In this document: positions 1 through 8,561 of the stretch, piece after piece
Layout: each line of letters opens with the position of its first letter
Position numbering within the stretch: position 1 is the first letter of the stretch
From: an uncultured Lachnoclostridium sp.
GTDB taxonomy: Bacteria > Bacillota > Clostridia > Lachnospirales > Lachnospiraceae
Reading direction: 5' to 3'
Assembly: GCA_948330435.1 (NCBI GenBank)
Contig: CAOJBY010000019.1
Location: 1 to 64,000, forward strand
Length of the DNA stretch: 64,000 nucleotides
Position numbers and translations under genes: made by a program
The notes under the pieces: model-generated
The model's input: only the letters and a program-made list of their open reading frames with translations
Databases searched by the model: none
What the model was told of the DNA's origin: nothing

Positions 1-125
1 TCCTTTGGGAAGAATACTGTGCCAGATGTGAGAAAGACGGGGTGAATGCATGTTCAATGACACTGCCAAAAAAGCAGAAAGTACAGACAAAAAAGAAGCA
101 AAGCGCAAGAAGAAAAAATGAACGC
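1..125 (+). other. Unidentified edge sequence, possible 3' end of an accessory gene
   Basis: The plus strand carries short open stretches in all three frames. One frame is open from base 3 to a stop at 168-170, and another holds a 23-codon Lys-rich reading frame starting at 50 and ending just before the terminator. None of the short peptides resembles a family I recognise, and the longest runs into the terminator stem, so I do not call a gene. The position beyond the 3' end of guaA would fit the last gene of an integrated element. That is inference only. Confidence 0.2.
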
Positions 126-177
126 AAAAAACCTTACCAATTTTCAGTTGTCATTTCCGAAAATCAGTAAGGTTTTT
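126..177. terminator. Bidirectional hairpin terminator
   Basis: The arm AAAAAACCTTAC (126-137) pairs with GTAAGGTTTTT (167-177). An inner TTTTC (141-145) pairs with GAAAA (159-163). The outer arms provide a U-run on either strand. It lies between the edge sequence and the 3' end of guaA, so it could end transcription from both sides. Confidence 0.7.
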
Positions 178-221
178 CTGTTATTGAAGTATTCTTTTAT
201 TCAGTGAGTGATACCTAAAAT

Positions 222-239
222 GTTGCCAAATCGTTGCCA
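222..239. repeat. Short direct repeats GTTGCCA beside the guaA 3' end
   Basis: GTTGCCA occurs at 222-228 and 233-239, spaced 11 bases start to start, about 60 bp beyond the guaA stop codon. Short direct repeats of this kind occur as arm-type binding sites of tyrosine recombinases next to attachment sites, and the 3' end of guaA is a known integration target for genomic islands. No integrase is visible in the window, so the role is only suggested. Confidence 0.3.
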
Positions 240-298
240 GTGCCTAAACAAATTTGCTTGCAGCCCGCATAAACTCTAGGTTCTTAACACCCATTTCA

Positions 299-1840
299 TC
301 ACTCGAACTCTATCGTCCCAGGCGGCTTCGAAGTCAAATCATACATAACCCGATTCACACCCTTCACCTCATTAATAATCCTGCTAGTAACCTTAAACAA
401 AACCTCATAAGGAATCTGGGCACACTCCGCCGTCATAAAATCATTTGTATTCACCGCCCGAAGTGCCACCGCATAGTCATAAGTTCTGAAATCCCCCATA
501 ACCCCCACCGACCGCATATTCGTAAGCCCGGCAAAATACTGCCCAAGCCCCTTATCCAACCCGGCCTTGGCAATCTCCTCCCGGTATATTGCATCCGCAT
601 CCTGCACAATCCGGACTTTCTCTTCCGTCACTTCGCCCACAATCCGCACGCCAAGTCCCGGCCCCGGGAACGGCTGACGATACACAAGATACTCCGGGAT
701 CCCAAGTTCCAGCCCCGCCTTGCGGACCTCATCCTTGAACAACATCCGCAGAGGCTCAATAATCTCCTTAAAATCCACAACCCCCGGCAGACCGCCCACA
801 TTATGATGAGACTTAATCACCGCCGACTTCCCAAGCCCAGACTCAATCACATCCGGATAAATCGTTCCCTGCACCAGAAAATCCACAGCCCCAATCTTCC
901 GTGCCTCCTCCTCAAAGACACGGATAAACTCCTCACCAATAATCTTCCGCTTTGCCTCTGGCTCCGTTACGCCCCGAAGCTTTTCATAATACCTCTGCTG
1001 TGCATTCACCCGGATAAAATTCAGTTCATACGGTCCCTCTGGCCCAAAGACAGCCTCAACCTCATCTCCCTCATTTTTACGAAGAAGACCGTGATCCACA
1101 AACACACAGGTTAGCTGCTTCCCGATTGCCTTTGACAGCAGAACCGCCGCCACCGAGGAATCCACGCCACCGGACAGTGCACAGAGTACCTTTCCATTCC
1201 CTACTTTATCCTGGACTTTCTGAATCGTTTCCTCCACAAAGGAACCCATCTGCCAGTCCCCGGAGCACCCGCACACCTCATATACAAAAGCCCGAAGCAT
1301 CTTCTGTCCTTCTTTTGTATGCATCACCTCCGGATGAAACTGGGTCGCATACAGCTTTCTCTCCGGGCATTCCATAGCCGCCACCGGGCAAACCGATGTG
1401 TGTGCTGTAATCCGAAAGCCCTCCGGTGGTGTCTCAATATAATCCGTGTGACTCATCCACACGGCCGTGGTGTCCTCCACGTCACGAAAAAGAATGGAAG
1501 TCTTGTCCACCCAGGCCTCTGTATATCCATATTCGCTAACCGGTGCTGTCTTCACCAGGCCTCCCAGCATATACGCCAACAGCTGTGACCCATAGCAAAT
1601 TCCAAGAATCGGCACACCCAACTCAAATATCTCTTTCTGATAACGGGGGGAAGTCTCCTCATAGACACTGTTAGGCCCCCCTGTAAAAATAATCCCCTTA
1701 GGTTCCATTTCTCTGATCTTGTCCAAGCTTATGGTATAGGGGTGCACTTCACAATATACACCGCACTCTCTGACCCTGCGAGCAATCAATTGGTTGTACT
1801 GGCCTCCAAAATCCAGTACCATAACCATTTCTCTGTTCAA
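299..1840 (-). CDS. guaA: GMP synthase (glutamine-hydrolysing)
   Basis: Converts XMP to GMP with ATP and glutamine, the last step of guanine nucleotide synthesis, in the cytosol. The 513-residue protein is full length. The N-terminal class I glutamine amidotransferase domain has the nucleophile Cys82 in GICYGSQ and His169/Glu171 in HPEV. The ATP pyrophosphatase P-loop SGGVDS lies at 223-228, and the C-terminal dimerisation domain ends in the typical DLTSKPPGTIEFE. The start is TTG at 1838-1840: GGAGG lies 8 bases upstream of it, whereas the next ATG is 12 bases further in and too far from the ribosome binding site. It follows the MATE gene after 22 bases and is probably co-transcribed. No purine riboswitch is visible. 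Confidence 0.97.
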   Translation of the reverse strand: MNREMVMVLDFGGQYNQLIARRVRECGVYCEVHPYTISLDKIREMEPKGIIFTGGPNSVYEETSPRYQKEIFELGVPILGICYGSQLLAYMLGGLVKTAPVSEYGYTEAWVDKTSILFRDVEDTTAVWMSHTDYIETPPEGFRITAHTSVCPVAAMECPERKLYATQFHPEVMHTKEGQKMLRAFVYEVCGCSGDWQMGSFVEETIQKVQDKVGNGKVLCALSGGVDSSVAAVLLSKAIGKQLTCVFVDHGLLRKNEGDEVEAVFGPEGPYELNFIRVNAQQRYYEKLRGVTEPEAKRKIIGEEFIRVFEEEARKIGAVDFLVQGTIYPDVIESGLGKSAVIKSHHNVGGLPGVVDFKEIIEPLRMLFKDEVRKAGLELGIPEYLVYRQPFPGPGLGVRIVGEVTEEKVRIVQDADAIYREEIAKAGLDKGLGQYFAGLTNMRSVGVMGDFRTYDYAVALRAVNTNDFMTAECAQIPYEVLFKVTSRIINEVKGVNRVMYDLTSKPPGTIEFE

Positions 1841-1862
1841 CCTGCTTACCTCCTTCTACTCA

Positions 1863-3185
1863 TCAAAACCGAATCTCCTGCCATTTCCCTCTCCAGTATC
1901 GGAGCACAAACAAAATAGCCCGAAAGAGCCAGTCAATCGTCATAGCAACCCAGATTCCAAATACTCCCCACTGTAGATATCTTCCCAAAAGAAAGCTGAA
2001 TCCAATGCGAAAGATCCACATAGAAACCAGGCTGACAATCATAGTTACTTTCACATCTCCTGCTGCTCTCAGTGTGTTTGGCAGACTAAAAGACAACGGC
2101 CAAATTGCCATACAGCAAAAGGCATGGTAGATTAAAATCTTTGTAGTCAGTCCGCCCGTAGCCGCAGAAAGATGATACGCTCTTACAATTAGCGGACAAA
2201 TAAAAATAACTACAAGATTTACTATCCACATGCCTGCATAAATGTATTTCAAAAGCAGCTTTGTATAATACCTGGCTTCATCATATTGCCTTGCTCCCAC
2301 ACACTGAGAAACCACCGTGACAATCCCATAGCCGATAGCCATGCCAGGAATAATCTGGAAAAGTGCAATATTGTTAGCCACTGCATTGGCCGCAAGAGCT
2401 GTGGTTCCAAAGCTGGTAACCAGGCTTAATACCATGATCTTCCCAAGCTGAAAGACACTATTCTCCAGACTGTTGGGAATCCCGATAAAGCAAATCTTTC
2501 GTATGATTTTCTTCTTAGGGTACAGCTTCTCTCCCCTGCGTAAATGGATATCAAGCCCCTGATTACGCAGAAGCACTGTAATAATCACCGCAGCCAGTAT
2601 TCGAGACACCAGAGTTGGAATGGCCGCACCCTCCACTCCCATTTTCAAGCCATAAATCAGGAGTGCATTTCCCGCAATGTTAACACCATTCATAATCAGT
2701 GATACCAGCATAGATGTTCGGGAATCACTCATGGCACGGAAAATAGCTGCTCCTGCATTATAAACAGCAATAAAAGGAATAGAAAAAGCCGTGATCAACA
2801 GATAGAGCCTAGCATCTGCCATAACATCCGCTTCAATCTTTCCAAATACATGGGTCAGAATCCACGAACGGCCTGCCAGAAGCACAAGCATAATTCCAAT
2901 GGAGGCCAGGGAGACAAACATCAAAAGCTGCTCGGCCGCCTCACATGCACGTTCCTTGGAGCCTTCTCCAAGGCTGTGGCCTGCAACAACAGCACCCCCC
3001 GTAGCCAAAGCCGTAAATAGATTAATCAGCAACACATTTACAGTGTCCACCAATGATACGCCTGATACGGCTGCCTCACCCACACTGGAAATCATGATGG
3101 TATCTGCCATTCCAACGGCCACCAGAAGAACCTGTTCTATAATCAATGGCAGAATCAACTTTCTCAAATCCTGCTTGGTAAACAT
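1863..3185 (-). CDS. MATE family multidrug/sodium antiporter
   Basis: Integral membrane exporter of the multi antimicrobial extrusion family, which normally couples Na+ or H+ influx to export of organic cations. The 440 residues contain about twelve hydrophobic segments in two homologous six-helix halves, the usual length and layout. Conserved early features include the GMADTIMIS stretch in helix 1 and the GxxVSQCVG-type loop in the second half. ATG at 3185 is chosen because GGAG lies 9 bases upstream; a GTG two codons earlier is too close. A good sigma-A promoter precedes it and guaA follows. The substrate cannot be told from sequence. Confidence 0.92.
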   Translation of the reverse strand: MFTKQDLRKLILPLIIEQVLLVAVGMADTIMISSVGEAAVSGVSLVDTVNVLLINLFTALATGGAVVAGHSLGEGSKERACEAAEQLLMFVSLASIGIMLVLLAGRSWILTHVFGKIEADVMADARLYLLITAFSIPFIAVYNAGAAIFRAMSDSRTSMLVSLIMNGVNIAGNALLIYGLKMGVEGAAIPTLVSRILAAVIITVLLRNQGLDIHLRRGEKLYPKKKIIRKICFIGIPNSLENSVFQLGKIMVLSLVTSFGTTALAANAVANNIALFQIIPGMAIGYGIVTVVSQCVGARQYDEARYYTKLLLKYIYAGMWIVNLVVIFICPLIVRAYHLSAATGGLTTKILIYHAFCCMAIWPLSFSLPNTLRAAGDVKVTMIVSLVSMWIFRIGFSFLLGRYLQWGVFGIWVAMTIDWLFRAILFVLRYWRGKWQEIRF

Positions 3186-3236
3186 TTTCACACTCTCCTC
3201 ATTGGTAATCTGCCCGCTCTCAAACTTTATCTTTCT

Positions 3237-3264
3237 ATTCTAGCAAGTTTCATTCAAATGTCAA
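3237..3264 (-). promoter_or_regulatory. Sigma-A promoter of the MATE-guaA unit
   Basis: On the minus strand TTGACA (3259-3264) and TAGAAT (3237-3242) are separated by 16 bases, with TG just before the -10 box. It sits about 50 bases upstream of the MATE start codon. Confidence 0.7.
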
Positions 3265-3274
3265 CGGGTTTTCC

Positions 3275-3532
3275 CTATACATTCTTTTGATGAAGATACT
3301 TTTCCTTGGTTGCCATGCCTCCCCGAATATGACGCTCCGATTTGTTAATATCCAATACGATTCTGGCCTGCTTTGCAAGAGCCGGATTAATGTGAACCAG
3401 GCGCTCTGCCACATCCTTATGTACGGTAGACTTGCTAATTCCAAAACGCTTTGCCGTCTGCCGCACTGTTGCGTTGTTCTCTATGATGTAATTAGCGATG
3501 GCCACCGCCCGTTCTTCAATATATTCTTTCAA
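3275..3532 (-). CDS. spoIIID: Sporulation transcriptional regulator SpoIIID
   Basis: Small DNA-binding regulator of the mother cell during sporulation, acting after sigma-E to activate or repress late genes including sigK. The 85 residues align over their length with Bacillus SpoIIID: YIEERAVAIANYI, a helix-turn-helix with RFGISKSTVHKDVAERL at about 29-45, and the conserved SERHIRGGMATKEKY near the C terminus. The start is TTG (3530-3532), with AGGGGG about 7 bases upstream. It stands alone, 89 bases after the MATE promoter region and 90 bases downstream of a foldase gene. It is strong evidence for an endospore former. Confidence 0.95.
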   Translation of the reverse strand: MKEYIEERAVAIANYIIENNATVRQTAKRFGISKSTVHKDVAERLVHINPALAKQARIVLDINKSERHIRGGMATKEKYLHQKNV

Positions 3533-3622
3533 GGTAATCCCCCTGAGAACGTTTTTTACATCTTATGAGTAAAAAAGAGGGATTATTCCATCATACAATA
3601 AAGACTTAACTATATCATAATC

Positions 3623-4717
3623 TTAAATCTCAACAGCCTGGTCTACCACAAAGTCAAGCGTTTTATCATAGAGAATTCCGGCCTCCACCGTTTCACGTCC
3701 ATACTGTTCCTCAAAAGCTTCCGGACTCTCTGCTCCATACTGTTCCGCCAGGCCTTTCAAGCCCTCCTGATATGCTTCCTCCGTCACGCTGATATTCTCT
3801 GCAACACCTATCGCATCAATCACTAGCTGATTTTTGAGCTGGTATTCCGCACGCTCCCGGGCCTGCTGCCTGAATTCCTCCTCTGAAATTCCATTCATAT
3901 AATACTGAAGAAAATCCGCCATCTCCATACCATAAAGAGAAGCATACATCTCATACTCCTGCATAATATTGTCTGTCAGGCTTTCAAGTTCTTCTTCATC
4001 ACAGTCAAATTCCGTGTCCTCAATCACAGCCTGAATCACACGATACTCCCATTCGGAGGACCGGTTCCTCTCCTTTTCATCCTCCAGAACAGTCCTGGTT
4101 CCCTCCATATATGCTTCTATGGAATCATACTCTGTATACTTTTTAACAAATTCGTCTGTCCACTCTGCATCTACATACTCTACGATACCATGTACCGTGA
4201 CCTCAAAAACCACATCTTTTCCTGCCAGATCCGGATTCTTCTTATAGGGATCCGGAAATGTCAGGTTCAGGTCATAGGTACTCCCTACTTCCTTTCCAAC
4301 GAGTCCTTCCTCAAAGCCATCAATAAAAGAATGGGATCCAATGGTCAGATCGTATCCTGCCCCCTGAGAATCTCCTCCCTCAAAGGGCTCCCCATCTAAT
4401 TTCCCTACAAAGTCAATATGAACCGTATCCCCATCCTCTATTATTGTTTTCCCTTCGATGGGCTGAGTATCCGGATAAAAAGCCAGCAATGCATCAATCT
4501 CCGCCTGAATCTCCTCCTCTGTAACTTCTGTACTGACGGCTTCTGCCTCTACACCCTTATAATTTCCAAGCTTTACAACCTTGCTTTTGTATTCCGCATT
4601 TTCTTCTGTAGTTTGCTCCTGTGTATCTTTTGTCTCCACTTCCTTTTTGCCACCACAGCCCCCTGTCAATATCAGGGCACCTGCAAGCAATGTCGCCAAA
4701 ATCCATCTTTTTTTCAT
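3623..4717 (-). CDS. Extracytoplasmic trigger-factor-like peptidyl-prolyl isomerase lipoprotein
   Basis: Predicted membrane-anchored foldase, 364 residues. It starts with a lipoprotein signal ending in LTGGC (lipidated Cys21) and an acidic low-complexity linker. An FKBP-type isomerase domain of trigger-factor type follows at about 92-185 (DGDTVHIDFVGKLDGEPFEG, GFEEGLVGKEVGS), then a helical C-terminal region like the trigger factor chaperone arm. The ribosome-binding N-terminal domain is replaced by the export signal. ATG at 4717 is chosen because GGAGG lies 8 bases upstream of it; an in-frame ATG five codons earlier overlaps the ribosome binding site. Its likely role is folding of secreted proteins, analogous to PrsA; this is inference. 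Confidence 0.85.
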   Translation of the reverse strand: MKKRWILATLLAGALILTGGCGGKKEVETKDTQEQTTEENAEYKSKVVKLGNYKGVEAEAVSTEVTEEEIQAEIDALLAFYPDTQPIEGKTIIEDGDTVHIDFVGKLDGEPFEGGDSQGAGYDLTIGSHSFIDGFEEGLVGKEVGSTYDLNLTFPDPYKKNPDLAGKDVVFEVTVHGIVEYVDAEWTDEFVKKYTEYDSIEAYMEGTRTVLEDEKERNRSSEWEYRVIQAVIEDTEFDCDEEELESLTDNIMQEYEMYASLYGMEMADFLQYYMNGISEEEFRQQARERAEYQLKNQLVIDAIGVAENISVTEEAYQEGLKGLAEQYGAESPEAFEEQYGRETVEAGILYDKTLDFVVDQAVEI

Positions 4718-4766
4718 AATACATTCCTCCATCTTTCTTTTTATCTCATATCTTAATTTTTATTTT

Positions 4767-6251
4767 CTATAACAATGGAGAAAGCAGTCTGGAAAACTGT
4801 TCTTTAAAACGTACCAGATAAGACCGCCTTCCATAAAGATATTGGGTCACTCTGGTGCAAACCTTTAAGTCCTCCAAAAATAATGCCTCCAACCGTTCTG
4901 CCGTCTTCTCGCTGTAAACCACCGCATTCACCTCAAAATTCAATCGAAAACTGCGAATATCCATGTTGGCTGTTCCATAGCAGCTTACAACTCCATCCAC
5001 AACCATTCCTTTTGCATGAAGAAAACCATTATCATAAGTATAACACTTTGCTCCGGCCTCCAGCAAATCCCCAATGTAGGAAAAGGTCGCCCAGTACACA
5101 AACGGATGGTCCGGCTTACATGGAATCATCACACGCACATCCACACCGGACATTGCCGCAATGCGGATAGCATTTAAAATAGTCTCATCCGGAATAAAAT
5201 AAGGGGTCTGAATATAGATATTCTTTCTGGCCTTACTAATCATTTTCAGATAAACATTCCGGATATTCTGCCACTTGGAGTCTGGTCCGCTGGCAATAAT
5301 CTGCACCGCTTCCTCACCCTGACGTTCCTCTCCGCATTCCCGAAAGTACCGATCTGTTATAAATAGATTCTGTTTCGTTGCATAATTCCAGTCCAATATA
5401 AAACGAATATGCAGAGAAAGCACTGCAGAACCTCGGATTTGCAGATGGGTATCTCTCCAATATCCGAATTTGGGATCCAGCCCCACGTACTCCCTTCCGA
5501 TATTAAAGCCCCCAACAAAGGCAGTTCTTCCATCAATCACCACGATCTTTCTATGATTCCGGTAATTCATGCGGAGCTGTAGCCGCCCCAAAAGTGCCGG
5601 AAAAAATTCTCCCACCTGAATTCCTGCCTCTTTCAACCGCTTCCAGTCACTTTTCTTCATAGATCTGCTACCCATACTGTCATAAAGCAGCCGAACTTCC
5701 ACGCCCTGACGAACTTTTTCAATCAGGAGTTTTTCAAAAGTTTGCCAGAGTTCATCGTTTCTTATAATATAATACTGAATATGAATATACTCCCGGGCTT
5801 TTTCCATCTCATCATAAAGGGCTTTGAATTTCTCTTTCCCATCCGTATAAATCTCAATATCATTGTCTGCACTATAGACCGCGTCTGCCGCCCCCAGATT
5901 CATCAGAACCACATCCAGATACTTCTTAAGCCTTGGATTCTTAGGCTCAAATTCATCCCGAATAATCGTTTCCTCCTGCTTACTGATAGCAGAATACATG
6001 GCATCCTCTATCTCCTTAGTCCGAAATATATGCTGTTTATGAAAATCATGTCCAATCATAAAATAAAGAAAGATTCCCAAAACAGGTATAAAATACAACA
6101 AAAGAAGCCAGGTCCATACGGTCCGTGGTTCCCGGCGTTCAAAAAAAACAATTACAATTGATAAAAAAATATTAATAAAAAGCAGATGTTCCATCCAAAA
6201 TCCTAGGATCTGAACAAAACCGGCCCATAAGTCTCCAAGGACAGACATCAT
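4767..6251 (-). CDS. cls: Cardiolipin synthase
   Basis: Membrane enzyme that condenses two phosphatidylglycerols to cardiolipin and glycerol. The 494 residues have two N-terminal membrane segments (about 12-38 and 45-67) followed by two phospholipase D domains. The HKD motifs are His233-Lys235-Asp240 and His412-Lys414-Asp419, both intact. Length and layout match bacterial ClsA-type enzymes. AGGAG lies 8 bases before the first ATG. It is the first gene of the minus-strand group reading toward guaA, about 50 bases upstream of the foldase gene. Confidence 0.95.
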   Translation of the reverse strand: MMSVLGDLWAGFVQILGFWMEHLLFINIFLSIVIVFFERREPRTVWTWLLLLYFIPVLGIFLYFMIGHDFHKQHIFRTKEIEDAMYSAISKQEETIIRDEFEPKNPRLKKYLDVVLMNLGAADAVYSADNDIEIYTDGKEKFKALYDEMEKAREYIHIQYYIIRNDELWQTFEKLLIEKVRQGVEVRLLYDSMGSRSMKKSDWKRLKEAGIQVGEFFPALLGRLQLRMNYRNHRKIVVIDGRTAFVGGFNIGREYVGLDPKFGYWRDTHLQIRGSAVLSLHIRFILDWNYATKQNLFITDRYFRECGEERQGEEAVQIIASGPDSKWQNIRNVYLKMISKARKNIYIQTPYFIPDETILNAIRIAAMSGVDVRVMIPCKPDHPFVYWATFSYIGDLLEAGAKCYTYDNGFLHAKGMVVDGVVSCYGTANMDIRSFRLNFEVNAVVYSEKTAERLEALFLEDLKVCTRVTQYLYGRRSYLVRFKEQFSRLLSPLL

Positions 6252-6322
6252 AACGCTTTCTCCTCTCTGATTGAAATGGTACTGGATGTCTAAGCGTCTA
6301 TCTGCTAGTATATCATTTTCCC

Positions 6323-6351
6323 TTGCACTTTACCAGAAAAACTGTTATAAT
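6323..6351 (+). promoter_or_regulatory. Sigma-A promoter for the gene at 6388
   Basis: TTGCAC (6323-6328) and TATAAT (6346-6351) are separated by 17 bases. It is followed after about 20 bases by AGGAGG and the ATG of the small membrane protein gene. Confidence 0.75.
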
Positions 6352-6387
6352 ATTTTTTATTTGAAATACGCAGGAGGATTATCATAG

Positions 6388-6828
6388 ATGTCAACACTTA
6401 GTATTGTTTTAATTGTCATCATTGTTGTTCTAATCGCTGCACTGGTAGCATTATATTTCTTCGGAAAAAAGGCTCAGAGACGTCAGGCTGTTCAGGAAGA
6501 GCAGATGGCAGCCATGGCACAGACGGTTAGTATGCTGGTCATTGATAAGAAGCGTATGAAGCTTTCGCAGTCAGGACTTCCCTCTCAGGTCATTGAACAG
6601 ACTCCCAAGCTTTTACGCTGGAACAAGCTTCCCATTGTGAAGGCCAAAGTCGGCCCCAAAGTAATGACTCTTGTTTGTGATGAAAAGGTATTTGAACTGA
6701 TTCCTGTAAAGCGTGAAGTGAAAGTAGTAGTCAGTGGCATTTACATTAGTGCTGTTAAAAGCGCGAGAGGCGGGCTGGAGACACCTCCACCCAAAAAAGG
6801 CTTTTTTAAGCGTTTATTTAAAAAATAA
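6388..6828 (+). CDS. Conserved small membrane-anchored protein of unknown function
   Basis: 146 residues. The first 25 residues form a single hydrophobic helix (LSIVLIVIIVVLIAALVALYFF), followed by a basic charged stretch and a compact domain of about 100 residues rich in Lys and Val, ending in a basic GFFKRLFKK tail. The layout suggests an N-terminally anchored protein with a cytoplasmic domain. I do not recognise a characterised family. It is a single-gene unit with its own promoter and a strong terminator right after it, which argues that it is a real gene. Confidence 0.75.
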   Translation: MSTLSIVLIVIIVVLIAALVALYFFGKKAQRRQAVQEEQMAAMAQTVSMLVIDKKRMKLSQSGLPSQVIEQTPKLLRWNKLPIVKAKVGPKVMTLVCDEKVFELIPVKREVKVVVSGIYISAVKSARGGLETPPPKKGFFKRLFKK

Positions 6829-6840
6829 ATTCTTTACAAA

Positions 6841-6882
6841 GACCGCCCAACAGCAAAACATCTGTCATGGGCGGTCTTTTTT
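6841..6882. terminator. Strong intrinsic terminator shared by convergent genes
   Basis: GACCGCCCA (6841-6849) pairs perfectly with TGGGCGGTC (6868-6876), followed by six T. An A-run on the other side lets it also serve the convergent DUF1934 gene. Confidence 0.9.
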
Positions 6883-6913
6883 CATTCCTTTATAGTATTT
6901 CCCTTTCCTTTTG

Positions 6914-7357
6914 CTACCGCAGGCGGAAATCTTTTGCATCCTTGGACTTCACATTCAGCCGGAGTGAACAGGCTGCCAGGTACTTCTCATTGATGTCCAG
7001 AGAATAGCTTATCTTTACATCAATATCCGTCTCACTTTCTTCAATCCTAATCTGATGGGTCAGAATCCCCACCGTCAAGTCTCCAAAAAGCGTAGTATAA
7101 GAAGACAAATTCTTTTTATCTTTTTCAAACACCATATGTACTCTGGACAATCCTTTTTTTAAAACTTCCAGCTTGTTTGGGCCAATCTTAATGGTATTGT
7201 GAATATGACCGGAGTATCCCTCCACTGGTTCATCATACAAAATATAATGCTTTCCATTTCGGTAATAATAATCTCCCGTGGTCACAATCTCTACCGGAGA
7301 CTCCTCCCCATCCATGAATTGAAGCCCGCCAATTGTAAGCAGCACCTGATTGGTCAT
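6914..7357 (-). CDS. DUF1934 (YwiB-like) beta-barrel protein
   Basis: 147-residue cytoplasmic protein of the DUF1934/YwiB family, which adopts a calycin-like beta barrel; its biochemical role is unknown. The sequence has the family's pattern of alternating strands, including the start MTNQVLLTIGG, YILYDEPVEGYSG near residue 40 and a long final strand. It begins 5 bases after the murI stop, with its Shine-Dalgarno sequence inside the murI end, so the two are translationally coupled. Pairing with murI suggests a link to cell wall or amino acid metabolism, which is inference only. Confidence 0.85.
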   Translation of the reverse strand: MTNQVLLTIGGLQFMDGEESPVEIVTTGDYYYRNGKHYILYDEPVEGYSGHIHNTIKIGPNKLEVLKKGLSRVHMVFEKDKKNLSSYTTLFGDLTVGILTHQIRIEESETDIDVKISYSLDINEKYLAACSLRLNVKSKDAKDFRLR

Positions 7358-7362
7358 ATATT

Positions 7363-8187
7363 TTAAAACTCCTCTATCTGAATCTGTTGTGTATTTGTAA
7401 TATCAAAAGGTAAAATGGAATTGGCAAAGGCCTTAAAACGTTCCGCCGCATCACTGACAAAAAACTCGTAAGGATTCTCTCCTGTCTTATTATGGCCCTG
7501 ATTGTCCATCTGTTCCTTGTGAAGAAGTTCTTTAAGGCTGATGGCCGTCTCATAGGCCGGATTTACCAGATTCACATTCTCCCCCATAACTTTTCTTACA
7601 GTAGACCGCAACAGGGGATAATGAGTACAGCCCAGAATTAGCGTATCCACCCTTTGCTCTTTTACCTCCTGAAGGTATCGTCTGGCTACAGCTTCTGTAA
7701 TGGGATCTTTCCACCAGCCTTCTTCAGCAAGCGACACAAAAAGCGGACATGCCTTTTCAAATACCTTTGCATCCGGCCTCAGGCTTTGTATATAATCCCG
7801 ATAGATATGGCTTCCCACCGTCCCTTCCGTCCCAATAACACCAATGTTGCCGCCAGTAGTCGCACTGGCTGCCACCTTTGCCCCCGGCTTCACCACACCA
7901 ATAATCGGCAGGTCCAATTCCCGCTGCAGCGTCTCCATGGCATAAGCACTGGCCGTATTACAGGCGATAACGATTGCTTTCACATTCCGGGTCTTCAGAA
8001 AACGAACAATCTGCCTGGAATAACGGATAACCGTATCCTTTGACTTCGTTCCATAGGGTACTCGGGCAGTATCTCCAAAATATACGATTCTCTCCTGTGG
8101 AATCTGACGCATAATCTCCCTTACTACAGTCAACCCTCCCACACCGGAATCAAAAACACCGATAGGTGCTTCTCTGATATCATTCAT
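7363..8187 (-). CDS. murI: Glutamate racemase
   Basis: Interconverts L- and D-glutamate to supply D-Glu for peptidoglycan. The 274 residues have IGVFDSGVGGLTV at the N terminus and the two catalytic cysteines, Cys76 in ACNTAS and Cys187 in GCTHYPLL. These are the acid/base pair of cofactor-independent racemases. Length is normal. It is preceded by a small membrane protein gene and followed directly by the DUF1934 gene. Confidence 0.96.
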   Translation of the reverse strand: MNDIREAPIGVFDSGVGGLTVVREIMRQIPQERIVYFGDTARVPYGTKSKDTVIRYSRQIVRFLKTRNVKAIVIACNTASAYAMETLQRELDLPIIGVVKPGAKVAASATTGGNIGVIGTEGTVGSHIYRDYIQSLRPDAKVFEKACPLFVSLAEEGWWKDPITEAVARRYLQEVKEQRVDTLILGCTHYPLLRSTVRKVMGENVNLVNPAYETAISLKELLHKEQMDNQGHNKTGENPYEFFVSDAAERFKAFANSILPFDITNTQQIQIEEF

Positions 8188-8226
8188 ATCTTTCTCCCAT
8201 TTCAGCTTCTCAGCCGCAAATCCGAA

Positions 8227-8481
8227 TCACTCATTTAAAAATGTCAAATACTTAAAGCGAATCTTCACCGGCGTCTCTGTCTTCCCTCCGTCATCCTCTC
8301 CTACCAGTGCCACGGCTCCCGGCAGGCAATACTCCGGATAGACACCACCCCACCATGCCAACTGTGCCATAGGTGCCGAATCGCACATAGGCAATTCTCT
8401 GGCAAAGAAATAAGTACCTGCTCCTCCGATGATAAGTGAAAGAACTAAAAGTATAAGCTGTATTCGATTTTTATAATTCAT
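8227..8481 (-). CDS. Small membrane-anchored protein of unknown function
   Basis: 84 residues with one N-terminal membrane helix (about 6-26) and a short outer part with two cysteines (MCDSAP and PEYCLPG) that might form a disulfide. A clear GGAGG lies shortly before the ATG, and the gene sits in line between the GntR regulator and murI on the same strand. No family recognised. The ribosome binding site and tight spacing support a real gene. Confidence 0.65.
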   Translation of the reverse strand: MNYKNRIQLILLVLSLIIGGAGTYFFARELPMCDSAPMAQLAWWGGVYPEYCLPGAVALVGEDDGGKTETPVKIRFKYLTFLNE

Positions 8482-8561
8482 GGTTTTCCTCCTTCAAATC
8501 TTGTCCCCAGGAGGATTCCCATATTTTCCCTTATTTATTCCACTGTAATATCTGATACCTT

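Noticed and set aside
3..170. Open frame at the left window edge
   Set aside because: It runs through the left arm of the terminator and stops in the right arm; no recognisable domain. Kept only as an unidentified edge region.
254..1114. Long plus-strand open frame antisense to guaA
   Set aside because: It is a shadow of the guaA coding frame, rich in His, Pro, Leu and Asn with no family motif.
1841..3274. Purine riboswitch upstream of guaA
   Set aside because: guaA follows the MATE gene by 22 bases, and the leader upstream of MATE is too short and lacks the conserved aptamer loops.
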